This document shows positions 51,168-62,171 of a DNA stretch of 64,000 nt, piece after piece (the first letter of the stretch is position 1; the number at the start of each line of letters is the position of its first letter). This DNA comes from Onthophagus taurus (Eukaryota > Arthropoda > Insecta > Coleoptera > Scarabaeidae). Where the stretch lies: the NCBI RefSeq assembly GCF_036711975.1, contig NW_027248940.1, forward strand, positions 1,612,001-1,676,000. Reading direction: 5' to 3'. The translations under genes and the position numbers were made by a program. The notes below the pieces were generated by a model. That model was not told where the DNA came from. It was given only the letters and a program-made list of their open reading frames with translations, and made no database searches.

Positions 51168-51455
51168 ATGTTTGTTGATGCACCTTCACTAATGAAAAAC
51201 AATAACGAGTTAACTTCAACTTATATATCAACCTTCTTAATTACTTCAACCTTCTTCAGAAACAAGTTCGAAGTTGTTTCTGAAGAAGGTTGCAACATGG
51301 CATCCGAAACGTCAAACATTTTTTCAAAAAACGCACGGCTTAACACGAAAGATGTTAGTTCTAGGTCTAGTGTTAGTTCTTGTGATAGTGTTAGTGTTAG
51401 TTCTAGTTTTAGTTTAATTAATATCGGCCGTGAAAGCCTTCGTACTTATAATTGA
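51168..51455 (+). CDS. 95-codon ORF of doubtful status at the centre of the F palindrome
   Basis: The ORF (Ser-rich C-terminal part from a repeated GTTAGTTCTAG-like word, no recognised domain) lies in a 330-bp non-satellite island between F(+) and F(-). A 19-bp perfect hairpin inside it (51248-51293) forces a pseudo-repeated peptide. Nothing else supports coding, and it may be chance. Confidence 0.2.
   Translation: MFVDAPSLMKNNNELTSTYISTFLITSTFFRNKFEVVSEEGCNMASETSNIFSKNARLNTKDVSSRSSVSSCDSVSVSSSFSLINIGRESLRTYN
51248..51293. repeat. perfect 19-bp hairpin, 8-nt loop
   Basis: The arms CAACCTTCTTCAGAAACAA and TTGTTTCTGAAGAAGGTTG are exact complements around the loop GTTCGAAG. It sits near the midpoint between the plus and minus satellite F arrays. 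Confidence 0.85.
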
Positions 51456-53295
51456 GATATCTCAACAAAATAATAAGTATATTTAAGCAAATTTAATCTA
51501 ATTTTATTGCTAAAAAAATAAATTGCTAATTTCTCTTAATTTGGTTGCAACGATTTTTTTTCATTCAACCCTGCATATTAATCGTTTAATGATTAAAAAT
51601 CAAATTTAAAAAATTTATATCTCAAGAACTAAATAAGATATCGAAATGAATTAAGAAGCATTTTAAAGGAAATTTAATAGAGATTTGGTGTGCCAAAAAT
51701 TATTTCTTAATCTCCATAAACCTAGCTGTCACGATTTCTTAAATAACACTCTACGTATTGAGGTAAAAAAGAAAATTTAAAAAATCGTATCTCAAAAACT
51801 CATTGAAATATCTTAATGCAATAAGAAGCATTTTTAAGCAAATTTAATCTAATTTTATTGCTAAAAAAATAAATTGCTAATTTCTCTTAATTTGGTTGCA
51901 ACGTTTTTTTTTCATTCAACCCTGCATATTAATCGTTTAATGATTAAAAATCAAATTTAAAAAATGTATATCTCAAAAACTAAATAAGATATCGAAATGA
52001 ATTAAGAAGCATTTTAAAGGAAATTTAATAGAGATTTGGTGTGCCAAAGATTATTTCTTAATCTCCATAAGCCTAGCTGTCACGATTTTTTAAATAACAC
52101 TCTGCTTATTGAGGTAAAAAAAAAAATTTAAAAAATCGTATCTCTAAAACTAATTGAGATATCTTAATGAAATAAGAAGCATTTTTAAGCAAATTTAATC
52201 TAATTTTATTGCTAAAAAAATAAATTGCTAATTTCTCTTAATTTGGTTGCAACGATTTTTTTTTCATTCAACCCTGCATATTAATCGTTTAATGATTAAA
52301 AATCAAATTTAAAAAATTTATATCTCAAGAACTAAATAAGCTATCGAAATGAATTAAGAAGCATTTTAAAGGAAATTTAATAGAGATTTGGTGTGCCAAA
52401 AATTATTTCTTAATCTCCATAAACCTAGCTGTCACGATTTTTTAAATAACACTCTGCTTATTGAGGTAAAAAAAAATTTTAAAAATCGTATCTCTAAAAC
52501 TAATTGAGATATCTTAATGAAATAAGAAACATTTTTAAGCAAATTTAATCTAATTTTATTGCTAAAAAAATAAATTGCTAATTTCTCTTAATTTGGTTGC
52601 AACGTTTTTTTTTCATTCAACCCTGCATATTAATCGTTTAATGATTAAAAATCAAATTTAAAAAATTTATATCTCAAGAACTAAATAAGCTATCGAAATG
52701 AATTAAGAAGCATTTTAAAGGAAATTTAATAGAGATTTGGTATGCCAAAAATTATTTCTTAATCTCCATAAACCTAGCTGTCACGATTTTTTAAATAACA
52801 CTGCTTATTGAGGTAAAAAAGAAAATTTAAAAAATCGTATCTCTAAAACTAATTGAGATATCTTAATGAAATAAGAAGCATTTTTAAGCAAATTGAATCT
52901 AATTTTATTGCTAAAAAAATAAATTGCTAATTTCTCTTAATTTGGTTGCAACGATTTTTTTTCATTCAACCCTGCATATTAATCGTTTAATGATTAAAAA
53001 TCAAATTTAAAAGATTTATATCTCAAGAACTAAATAAGATATCGAAATGAATTAAGAAGCGTTTTAAAGGAAATTTAATAGAGATTTGGTGTGCCAAAGA
53101 TTATTTCTTAATCTCCATAAATCTGGTTGTTACATTTTTTTAAATATATCTATGCGTAATGAGGTAAAAAAGAAAATTAAGAAAATTTAAAAAATCGTAT
53201 CTCAAAAACTAATTGAAATATCATAATGAAATAAGAAGCATTCTGAAGCAAATTTAATACAATTTTATTGCTGTAAATATAAATGTCTAATTTCC
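51440..53295 (-). repeat. satellite F array, minus orientation, ~350-bp dimers
   Basis: About five dimers, the reverse complement of 49.9-51.1 kb. CCTGCATATTAATCGTTTAA recurs near 51578, 51925, 52274, 52622 and 52969. These units are more uniform than the plus-oriented F units. It ends a few bases from the DM9 gene stop codon. Confidence 0.9.
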
Positions 53296-53301
53296 TTTAA
53301 G

Positions 53302-54018
53302 TTAGTCGTACATTAAAATTTGAAAATCGTTTACAGTAAATCCGTTTCCATTCAAATTAGACCAAATGTTTAAGCCTGCCAATTTGTGTCCGTTTTCGTA
53401 CACGGTTGAGATTTTCCATTTGTTATCGTGAAACACTTTTCCAACGTACCTATAAACATCGTTATAATAACCCCCCCAAACGATATTTCTCAAAAAGCTC
53501 CCTTGTACAGCGTAAATGTGAACATATTTCCATTGCAAACGTGAAGGTTCAGATGTACATAATATCTAAATACAAGCAAAAAAATTTTATTATTAAATAC
53601 CTAACTAAAATAATCTATTTTACCATAATATTGTGTAAATCTTTGCCAACCCATTTCTTTCCGTTGACAGCTGTTGTAGCCGTTTTAGCTTCTGCGTCTA
53701 TTGTGGCTGGATAATAGTTAATTGCATCTGAATTAATTAAAATATATTAATAGCAACAAATCCAAATGAAACAATTATGCACGTACCAGTACGTACAGTC
53801 ACCCGACCAACAAATGTATTCTCATCTTCGGTTAAAACAGCATCTTCTGGTATAGACCCATTGTAGGTTCTCCAATAATATGGTTCTATGATATTAAAAT
53901 GAACAATATCAATTATGATTGAATGTACTTATAAATATTAAATAAACAAATATTAACCAGTGGCGGTAGAAGCATGAAATGCTGTGAAGATTATAAGAAA
54001 AATTGTTTCAATCAACAT
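53302..54018 (-). CDS. secreted DM9/DUF3421 domain protein
   Basis: Four exons on the minus strand: 53958-54018, 53787-53885, 53624-53727 and 53302-53565 (phases 1, 1, 0; donors GTTAAT, GTACGT, GTAAAA) give 175 residues. Residues 1-19 are a signal peptide (MLIETIFLIIFTAFHAST). The first DM9-like unit has YYWRTYNGSIPEDAVLTEDE and FVGRVTVR, the second has VWGGYYNDVYRYVGKV and HKLAGLNIW. The pattern W....G..P.DAV.....YVGR is that of DM9/DUF3421 proteins, which in insects and molluscs include lectin-like and immune-responsive secreted factors; the role here is not known. A TATA box lies upstream. The 3' end abuts satellite F. Confidence 0.7.
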
Positions 54019-54070
54019 GTCTATTCGCAACAAAACTCACAATATAATTACATCTCCAAAATTTGATGAG

Positions 54071-54078
54071 TATTTATA
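54071..54078 (-). promoter_or_regulatory. TATA box of the DM9 gene
   Basis: TATAAATA on the minus strand, about 55 bp upstream of the ATG at 54018. The spacing allows a ~25-nt 5' UTR. No clear initiator motif was seen. 54080-54240 is otherwise featureless AT-rich flank. Confidence 0.45.
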
Positions 54079-54254
54079 AAATAGGTAATAAAAAAAACTT
54101 ACAGTTTATTTGTAAATAACTATAGATAAACTTCATTGATTACTTATTTCATAACAATTCATCGAAAAATTAGACAAACATTTTGAAAACACATTTCTTT
54201 TAGATTAGATTATAGGATTAACACTTTTGGTAACGTGTCGAGGGTTTTATTTAT

Positions 54255-54366
54255 TGGACAATTTCCTCATTAACAATTTTTTCCTGGAAATTTCAATAAT
54301 ATTACCTAATAGTTTTTATATCATATCATAAACTGGAATCCTTAAGCTTCAATTTAACACACATTA
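54255..54366 (+). repeat. satellite E monomer, left part
   Basis: About 110 bp matching the E unit (TTTTTCCTGGAAATTTCAATAATATTACC ... AAGCTTCAATTTAACACAC). It is cut at 54366 by an insertion, and the same monomer resumes at 57512 (AACACACATGTAATATCATA). Confidence 0.8.
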
Positions 54367-54615
54367 TTTCCGCCAAAGCGGTAACAATAAAAACCGGTGC
54401 CGATTCGGTAATTAAAAAATAAAGAATAAAAACCCAAGAAAATTGATATAACAAGAGTTTAATTACTTACCAAAATATGACAACAAAAGGAAAATGTTAA
54501 TAAACGAATGAGTAACAAAATGGCTAGCGAAAAGGACGAAGAAAATATAATTGTATGCAAGAATGCGCACAAACGAAAAGCGGAAGAGATACTGGCGATA
54601 CTGGATCTCTTTTAA

Positions 54616-57428
54616 CCCTTTGTGTCCCAAGAAGTCAAACATTTTGAAACTTTGTGACAGAATCAGACAGAATTAAAACGCTATCAAAATACACTCAGTA
54701 AAGGCGTTTGGAATAAAATTTTAGCAAAATATGCAATCCCCCTATTTTCGCATAGTCTAAGTGTCATAAAAGATGCTAATTCAAAAATTCCTGGAAACCG
54801 TGTTTATTGAAATTAAGAAATAAAACTTATTTTAAATTGAAGCTTGAAGCTTTCTGTTTAAATCGATGTATAACAATCGATAGGTTGAATTAAAAAAATA
54901 TTGAGAAAAAGCGTATTGAGTTAAAACTAACATTTTCGTATAACCTAAAAGTGTCAAAAAAGATGCTAATTTAAAAATTCCTGGAAGCCGTACTTATTGA
55001 AATTGAGGAATGAAACTTATTTTAAATTAAAGCTCAAAGCTTTCTTTTTAAAATGATGTATAACAATTGTTGGGTTGGATTGGAAAAATATTGACAAAAA
55101 ACATGTTGAAATAAAACTTACATTTTCGTATAACCTAAGAGTGTCAAAAAAGATGCTATTTTAAAAATTCCTGGAAGCTGTATTTATTGAAGTTAAGGAA
55201 TGAAACTTATTTTAAATTAAAGCTCAAAGTTTTCTCTTTAAAATGATGTATAATAATTGTTGGGTTGGATTGGAAAAATATAGAGAAAAAAAAAGTTGAA
55301 ATAAAACTTACATTTTCCTATAACCTAAAAGTGTCAAAAAAGATGCTAATTTAAAAATTCCTGGAAGCCGTATTTATTGAAATTAAGGAATGAAACTTAT
55401 TTTAAATTAAAGCTCAAAGTTTTCTCTTTAAAATGATGTATAATAATTGTTGGGTTGGATTGGAAAAATATAGAGAAAAAAAAAGTTGAAATAAAACTTA
55501 CATTTTCGTATAACCTAAGAGTGTCAAAAAAGATGCTATTTTAAAAATTCCTGGAAGCCGTATTTATTGAAATTAAGGAATGAAACTTATTTTAAATTAA
55601 AGCTCAAAGTTTTCTCTTTAAAATGATGTATAATAATTGTTGGGTTGGATTGGAAAAATATAGAGAAAAAAAAAGTTGAAATAAAACTTACATTTTCGTA
55701 TAACCTAAGAGTGTCAAAAAAGATGCTATTTTAAAAATTCCTGGAAGCCGTATTTATTGAAATTAAGGAATGAAACTTATTTTAAATTAAAGCTCAAAGT
55801 TTTCTCTTTAAAATGATGTATAATAATTGTTGGGTTGGATTGGAAAAATATAGAGAAAAAAAAATTTGAAATAAAACTTACATTTTCGTATAACCTAAGA
55901 GTGTCAAAAAAGATGCTATTTTAAAAATTCCTGGAAGCCGTATTTATTGAAATTAAGGAATGAAACTTATTTTAAATTAAAGCTCAAAGTTTTCTCTTTA
56001 AAATGATGTATAATAATTGTTGGGTTGGATTGGAAAAATATAGAGAAAAAAAAAGTTGAAATAAAACTTACATTTTCCTATAACCTAAAAGTGTCAAAAA
56101 AGATGCTAATTTAAAAATTCCTGGAAGCCGTATTTATTGAAATTAAGGAATGAAACTTATTTTAAATTAAAGCTCAAAGTTTTCTCTTTAAAATGATGTA
56201 TAATAATTGTTGGGTTGGATTGGAAAAATATAGAGAAAAAAAAAGTTGAAATAAAACTTACATTTTCCTATAACCTAAAAGTGTCAAAAAAGATGTTAAT
56301 TTAAAAATTCCTGGAAGCCGTATTTATTGAAATTAAGGAATGAAACTTATTTTAAATTAAAGCTCAAAGTTTTCTCTTTAAAATGATGTATAATAATTGT
56401 TGGGTTGGATTGGAAAAATATAGAGAAAAAAAAAGTTGAAATAAAACTTACATTTTCCTATAACCTAAAAGTGTCAAAAAAGATGCTAATTTAAAAATTC
56501 CTGGAAGCCGTATTTATTGAAATTAAGGAATGAAACTTATTTTAAATTAAAGCTCAAAGTTTTCTCTTTAAAATGATGTATAATAATTGTTGGGTTGGAT
56601 TGGAAAAATATAGAGAAAAAAAAAGTTGAAATAAAACTTACATTTTCGTATAACCTAAGAGTGTCAAAAAAGATGCTATTTTAAACATTCCTGGAAGCCA
56701 TATTTATTGAAATTAAGGAATGAAACTTATTTTAAATTAAAGCTCAAAGTTTTCTCTTTAAAATGATGTATAATAATTGTTGGGTTGGATTGGAAAAATA
56801 TAGAGAAAAAAAAAGTTGAAATAAAACTTACATTTTCGTATAACCTAAGAGTGTCAAAAAAGATGCTATTTTAAACATTCCTGGAAGCCATATTTATTGA
56901 AATTAAGGAATGAAACTTATTTTAAATTAAAGCTCAAAGCTTTCTCTTTAAAATGATGTATAATAATTGTTGGGTTGAATTGGAAAAATATTAAGAAAAA
57001 AAATGTTGAAACAACACTTACATTTAAAAGAGTCAAAAAAGATGCTAATTTAAAAATTCTTAGAAACCATGTTTATTGAAATTAAGGAATGAGACTTATT
57101 TTAAATTTAAGCTCAATGTTTTCTTTTTAAAATGATCTGTAATAATCACACCTAATAACCATTTATCAAAAAAATATCTTCTTGAACAACAAAATTCAAC
57201 AGCACCACTTTTCACTAAACTTCTAACCTCACATCTGGATGAATAAGTTTAAAGTGTACCTAAAAATCCTACAGTGCGGATTGCGACGTTTTTTATACAG
57301 ATTATTTCTTGTATACACTTGTATAGTAGAAAGTACAGACAGCTCTAAGAGCGCCGAATAGATAACTACAGTTTAAAATGAGTGTTTAAAATTACCGGTA
57401 CTTTAAAGTACCGTCGGGACACAAAGGG
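54616..57428. mobile_element. piggyBac-like non-autonomous element carrying a satellite
   Basis: Flanked by TTAA at 54612-54615 and 57429-57432. Both ends begin CCCTTTGTGTCCC, a perfect 13-bp inverted repeat of piggyBac type. The right subterminal region holds an 18-bp perfect palindrome, CGGTACTTTAAAGTACCG (57396-57413). There is no transposase, and ~85% of its 2.8 kb is a tandem array (next entry). It would depend on a transposase supplied elsewhere. Confidence 0.75.
54750..57150 (+). repeat. 190-bp satellite array inside the piggyBac-like element
   Basis: About 13 units. TAACCTAA followed by GTGTCAAAAAAGATGCTA recurs at 55321, 55511, 55701, 55891, 56081, 56271, 56461, 56651 and 56841, exactly 190 bp apart. 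Outer units on both sides are diverged and the inner nine are almost identical. Unrelated to satellites A-F. Confidence 0.9.
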
Positions 57429-57511
57429 TTAAAGTAATGCGCGAAGAAGTTTGATAATGCGTAGGTGGGAGTGCGAATTAAAAGTATTTTAAATAGTTTA
57501 GCGCGGACTAA

Positions 57512-57650
57512 ACACACATGTAATATCATAATTCCTATAAACACAGTCGATATGATTTTTTGAACTTTTCGTATCATTTTTAATTCACAAATTTAACAAT
57601 TTCCTTAATAATTTTTTTCTGGAAATTTCAATAATATTATGTAATAATAA
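57512..57650 (+). repeat. satellite E monomer, continued
   Basis: Resumes the E unit broken at 54366 and is cut again at about 57645 (AATAATATTATGTAATA) by the retrotransposon below. The unit resumes at 61936 (TTTTTATATCACAGCAT). Confidence 0.8.
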
Positions 57651-57703
57651 GCATTTTATTGTTTTTGATAACTACAATTTTCCCCTTGATACATTCTAAT
57701 ATA

Positions 57704-59305
57704 CAGGGTGTCTCAGCTAGATCGGTCATTAGACGTTTCTGTGGTTCTGGCCAAAATAAAAAATTGAGAATTCAGACTTAAGTATTATCAATTACGTTCT
57801 CATCGTCTACAATATTTTCAGATTTCTAGCATTTCCGGTTATACCGGAAGTCGCCACCTACTTTATTTTTTTAAATGGAACACCTGTATATTATTACATA
57901 TTTGGAGTTGTCTGTTTTGAAGGTTTATAAAATCGGCGTCTCATTTTACATCTTTTATACTCTATATGTCCTATGCCTAACATTAATAGTTTGAGAAATA
58001 ATTAAGGTTTTTTGAAAAATGCTCACATATCATATCGATATTAACCTAGTGTGCCATGGAAAACAAATGTTTAATGACTTATTGACAAACGTCAAAGTCT
58101 GATTTGCGTTGTTTGATGCTTGTGAGTCTGAAACCAGATAAAATGGATATTAATAACGTAAATAATGTTTATACAAATAAAGAAATCCATAATATATTTT
58201 TTGTGCACGAAAAGTGCGACAAAGTTCTTAGTAGAACTTGCAGAATGTTTAATGAAAATTATCCGCATTTAGTTCCGATGACAAAAGATAAATTTAGAAG
58301 AATAGAAGCAAATTTTTTACATTTTGGACGAATTAATCACGTGTTAAACTGACCAACAAATGTAGTAGATAATGCAACCGAAGAGGTGAATGATTTCGAG
58401 CCCAGTCCCAACACCTCAATGCGAACTGCCAAAGAAGATCTAGGAATCATACTACGAACTTTGTCGCGCTTTTTATGCATAAAAAATAAATTAAGAATTT
58501 CTTGATTTGTGTAAATAGTACTTTCGTTATTGTTATCGATTTTAACTCTTTTCAGTACTAATATTAAGGGACATAACAGATAATTATTTGCTCACATGCA
58601 TCAAATGAGGTAAACAAGTGAGTCTTTGACAAGAACTCATTGAGAAGGCTTGTTTTTCATGGCACACTAGGCTAAATATCCATATATGTATGCATTTTTC
58701 AAAAAACCCTAATTATCTCCTAAACTATTAATGTTAGGTATGGGACATATCGGATATAAAAGATGTAGAATGAGACGCCGAAGACGACTAAGTAATAAAA
58801 TATGGGGGTTGCCATTTAAAAAAATGAAGTTATGGTACTTCCAAATTTTGAAAAGTTAACGTGCCATAGTTCTAAGTGACCAAACGTTCTAGACACCCGT
58901 TCTCGGCACCAAAACATACTCCATCATGTTGTTTAAGCATATTCTGAATCCTAAATTGATATCCCAAAAATCGAGTGTTCTCTGATTTTTTGAACAAATG
59001 TCTGCTGGAGCAGATTTTTCTAGAAAAATTCGAATAACTCGAGAACGGCCGAATCAAATTGCAAAAAGTAAACTTATTTATAAACCCTGAAAACAGACAA
59101 ATTCAAATATGTAAAAATATACAGGATGTTCCATTTAAAAAAATAAAGTAGGTGGCGACTTCCGGTATAACCGGAAGTGCAAGAAATCTGAAAATATTTT
59201 AGTCGAAGAGATCATAATTGATAATACTTAAGTCTGAATTCTCAAATTTTTATTTTCGCCAGAACCCCAGAAACGTCTAATGACCGGTCTCGCTGAGACA
59301 CCCTG
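57704..59305. mobile_element. foldback/mariner-type element with long TIRs
   Basis: Flanked by TA (57702-57703 and 59306-59307). Ends are CAGGGTGTCTCAGC and its complement. Inverted similarity continues for over 330 bp from the left end, with a ~300-bp asymmetric block in the right arm. No transposase of its own. It interrupts the 3' UTR of the retrotransposon, and the arm apex holds a mini-mariner. Confidence 0.75.
58044..58672 (+). mobile_element. deleted mini-mariner at the apex of the foldback element
   Basis: Termini CCTAGTGTGCCATG (58045) and its complement (to 58671), flanked by TA (TTAA on the left, CTAA on the right). The inner part keeps only a transposase N-terminus (58104-58352): NKEIHNIFFVHEKCDKVLS, RMFNENYPHLVPMTKDKF and FLHFGRINHV match the DUF4817 helix-turn-helix of mariner-like transposases. 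The catalytic part is gone. Confidence 0.65.
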
Positions 59306-59319
59306 TATATCATTAGTAT

Positions 59320-61934
59320 ATTATTTTCACCCTCTACCCTCTTCCTCCATTTCCATACCCTCGGCTTCTCGGCCCAATCCTCCCCTCATCCATCCCTTTG
59401 TCTCCTCACCCCCACAACCATTCTCATCCATCGTTTCCCCTCTCCCCCCTCTCCTAAGATCAGCCCTCGGTCCAACTCCTCCTCCCTCGACTCACTGCAC
59501 CCATTCAACATATGTTCCAACGTTTCCCATTCCCCCTGCATAGCCTACACCACCTCTCCTCATCGGCCATCCAATATCTGTTAGCTCTCTCCTCGTTTCC
59601 ACAACGGAACCTAGCCACCAACTTCTTCCCTTCCTCATCTCCTTCCAATAACAAGTATCTAGGCAGCCCCTCCGTTATTATGTCCCTGTACCTTTCGTTA
59701 TACCTCCCCTCTTTTATTTGTGTCCTTCTTTCCTGTCTCTGCACATCTCGGTCCCTATCTCTCAACTCCCTCCACATCTCCCTACCCACCCTTCGTCTAC
59801 TATTTATCTCAGTTACCGAGTAGCCCGCTCGTCTATAATAGTTGTCTCTGTCTCCTTTCCCATATCTGATCTTTCCCTCTCTAATTTCCCTCCAACACTC
59901 CCCCAAGATCCCGCAGTTTGGCCTCCCTTCTATTCTTTCTTCATATTTCACTGCTCTCCTGCCCCCCTCCACTCGGACTTTATCCACCTTTACGTCTTCC
60001 CTCACTATATACCCCGGTGTTTCTCTCGCCACCTCAAGCACCTATCTCCAGTATCTAGCTTGCACGTCCTCCAGCATTGCCTGCTCTCTCCATCCCCATA
60101 CCTCTGCTCCATACATCATCACACTGCTAACCAGACCTTCAAACATAATCTTCCTCGCTGCCACATTCCTTCCAAAGACTCTCTTCCCCCAACCCCATAC
60201 TTGTCCCATCACCTTATTCGCCTTTTTTGCAATAGCTATCACATGCGACCCCTCCCTGTTGTCCTCCCTGAACACATACCCCAAGTAGGTATACTCCCTA
60301 ACCTCCTCGATCTCTTTTCCCTCCCATCTCCAGTTTTCTGTTCTTTTTCTCCCCCCCTTACAAAACTTTATCATCTTTGTCTTCCCACATTCACTTCCAG
60401 CCCCTTCCCCCTAAAATATCTTTCCAATGTCTTTATCATATCTTTCATCTCCGCCGCTTACCACCCACCACCAACCCTCCCATTTGCCCCTTCCCCAATC
60501 TATCCTCCAGGTCCGTCGTATACAGTGCAAACAGACTTGGGCTCAGCGGACATCCCATAGTTTCCATGTATATTTCCTTCATTCTCGCAATTAGGTGTTC
60601 CGTGATCCCCCTCCTCCCCATCTCCTCCCACAACTTTCCCCTATCCACCTTATCAAAAGCCGCTTTCAAATCTATAAACAGGGCGTACAATTTCCCTCCC
60701 TTCTTATCCAGCTCTCTATCTGCCAGATGCTACAACACGTACACGTTGTCGATTGCTCCCCTTCCCTTCCGAAAGCCTGCCTGCCCATCCGGCAAAATTC
60801 CCCCCAACTCCATCTCCTCCTCCAGTCTTCCCAGCAGTATCTACGTGTATACCTTGTATGCCTAGTCTAGTAGGTTAATTCCTCTATAGCTCTCTACCCT
60901 TCCCTTATTACCCTTTTTATATACTGGGCAAATTACCCCCACTTTCCATCCTTCCGGAATCTCACCCCCTCTCCATACGCTATTCATCCCCTCCAACAAC
61001 TTCACTTTCACCACCCTTGATGCTTCCAACCATGCCTCGTTCTGGATGCCATCTTCCCCTGGCGCCTTTCCCTTCTTCAATCCCCTAAGCACTGCTTCCA
61101 TCTCCTCTTCTGCTATGTCCTCTCCCCCATCTCCCTCATATCCTCCCAAACCCGTTAGCCTCGTTTCAACCCCTCCCAATAATCCCATAAAGTAACTCTT
61201 CCATTCTGTCATGTGTATTTCGCTGGTTATCCTCTCCCTACCCTTCTTTCTCTTTTTCAGATACCTCCAGACCTCCCCTTCCTTTGTTATCCCTCTAATC
61301 TCTGCCGCTTCCTTCTCCCTCAGTTCTGTTTTCTTTCTACTGCATAACTCTCTGTATCCTCTCCTGGCCTCCCTATATCTATCCACCCCTATCTTCCCCC
61401 GTCTCCACTGCCTCAACCTCCTTCTCGTCTCCATCTTCGTCTTCTTGCACTCGCCATCATACCAGTCATTCCTCCCTACTCTGCCCCCCTACGTACACAC
61501 TCCCTTTTCAGTGTTGCCTCCCGCACGACCTGGATAAGTTCTTCCAAACCATTGATCTCTTGTATCTTCTGTTGCCAAGTGTCTAGGTTTCTCCTGTAGA
61601 ATGTTACCCCTTCTTCCGACTAGTCTGTCCTGATGAACGTGCTCCCCATTTCCGCTTGCCTTCTGCCGTCCACCTCCTTTACCTCTACCTCCAACGGTTG
61701 GTGATCCGACTCTACCGCTTCTCCCACTTTAAACCTTTCCACCCTCTCCCACATTTCCTGATCCACCAGTACATAATCAATCACAGATGTCCCCATCGCC
61801 CCGATGTAAGTATACTCCCCTTCCTCTCCTTCCTCTTTATTCCCATTCAGTATCTCCCATTCGTTCTCCTCCACCCATCTCAGCATTTCTGTTCCTTCTC
61901 CATTCCGCACGGTGTCCTTCGACCGCCGTCGTAA
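59320..61934 (-). pseudogene. endonuclease-reverse transcriptase ORF2, multiply broken
   Basis: In order from 61910 down: the C-terminal part of an AP-type endonuclease (SVIDYVLVDQE, VESDHQPLEVEV); a linker; RT blocks GLKKGKAPGEDGIQNEAWL, GVICPVYKKGNKGRVESYRG, FIDLKAAFDKVDR and GCPLSPSLFALYTTDLEDRL; the post-RT block YTYLGYVFRED and MMYGAEVWGW; and finally a C-terminal CCHC-type zinc motif (CRLC, then after a frameshift EHMLNGC). Stops at 60862 and beyond, frameshifts, and a deletion that removes the catalytic FADD-type block make it inactive. On the plus strand the region is strongly pyrimidine-rich and much richer in GC than its surroundings. Clade uncertain (R1/I/Jockey-like). Confidence 0.75.
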
Positions 61935-61935
61935 T

Positions 61936-62171
61936 ACTTTTTATATCACAGCATAAACCAGAATTTTTACGCTTCAATTTAACACACATATCATATTATA
62001 ATTCCTATAAACACAGTCGATATGATTTTTAGAACTTGTCGTATCATTTTTAATTCATAAATTTAACAATTTCTTGTTTAATAACTTTTTCCTGGAAATT
62101 TCAATAGTATCACCTAATAGTTTTTATATCATATCATAAACTAGAATCTTTAAGCTTCAATTTAACACATA
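61936..62171 (+). repeat. satellite E, between retrotransposon and LTR-like insert
   Basis: About 1.3 monomers of E in plus orientation, ending AATTTAACACATATA where the next insertion begins. Confidence 0.8.

Larger units (their letters stand above)
54366..57511. mobile_element. insertion of unknown class in satellite E, host of a piggyBac-like element
   Basis: The satellite monomer is split with AACACACAT at both borders, suggesting an 8-9 bp target duplication. Non-satellite sequence is only ~250 bp on the left (54366-54611) and ~80 bp on the right (57433-57511). Ends share only a weak inverted TCCGC word. The left part holds a 31-codon frame (MASEKDEENIIVCKNAHKRK...) ending exactly at the piggyBac TTAA. 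It could be a small hAT-like MITE by target size; not proven. Confidence 0.4.
57650..61935 (-). mobile_element. 5'-truncated non-LTR retrotransposon in satellite E, with nested element
   Basis: Minus-strand element. The 5' truncation is at 61935, inside the endonuclease; the 3' end is near 57650 with an AATAAAA signal (complement of TTTTATT at 57656). The satellite monomer continues across the insertion, with GTAATA present at both borders as a short target duplication. A foldback element (57704-59305) sits in its 3' UTR. Confidence 0.7.

Noticed and set aside
51361..51420. Telomere-like GTTAG runs
   Set aside because: The words are GTTAGTTCTAG-type and irregular, not TTAGG or TCAGG arrays.
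53406..53714. 102-codon plus-strand ORF
   Set aside because: Overlaps the well-supported minus-strand DM9 exons and has no domain.
59280..61934. Long plus-strand ORFs rich in Pro, Ser and Leu
   Set aside because: They are the complement of a degraded reverse transcriptase gene on the minus strand; the pyrimidine bias keeps them open.
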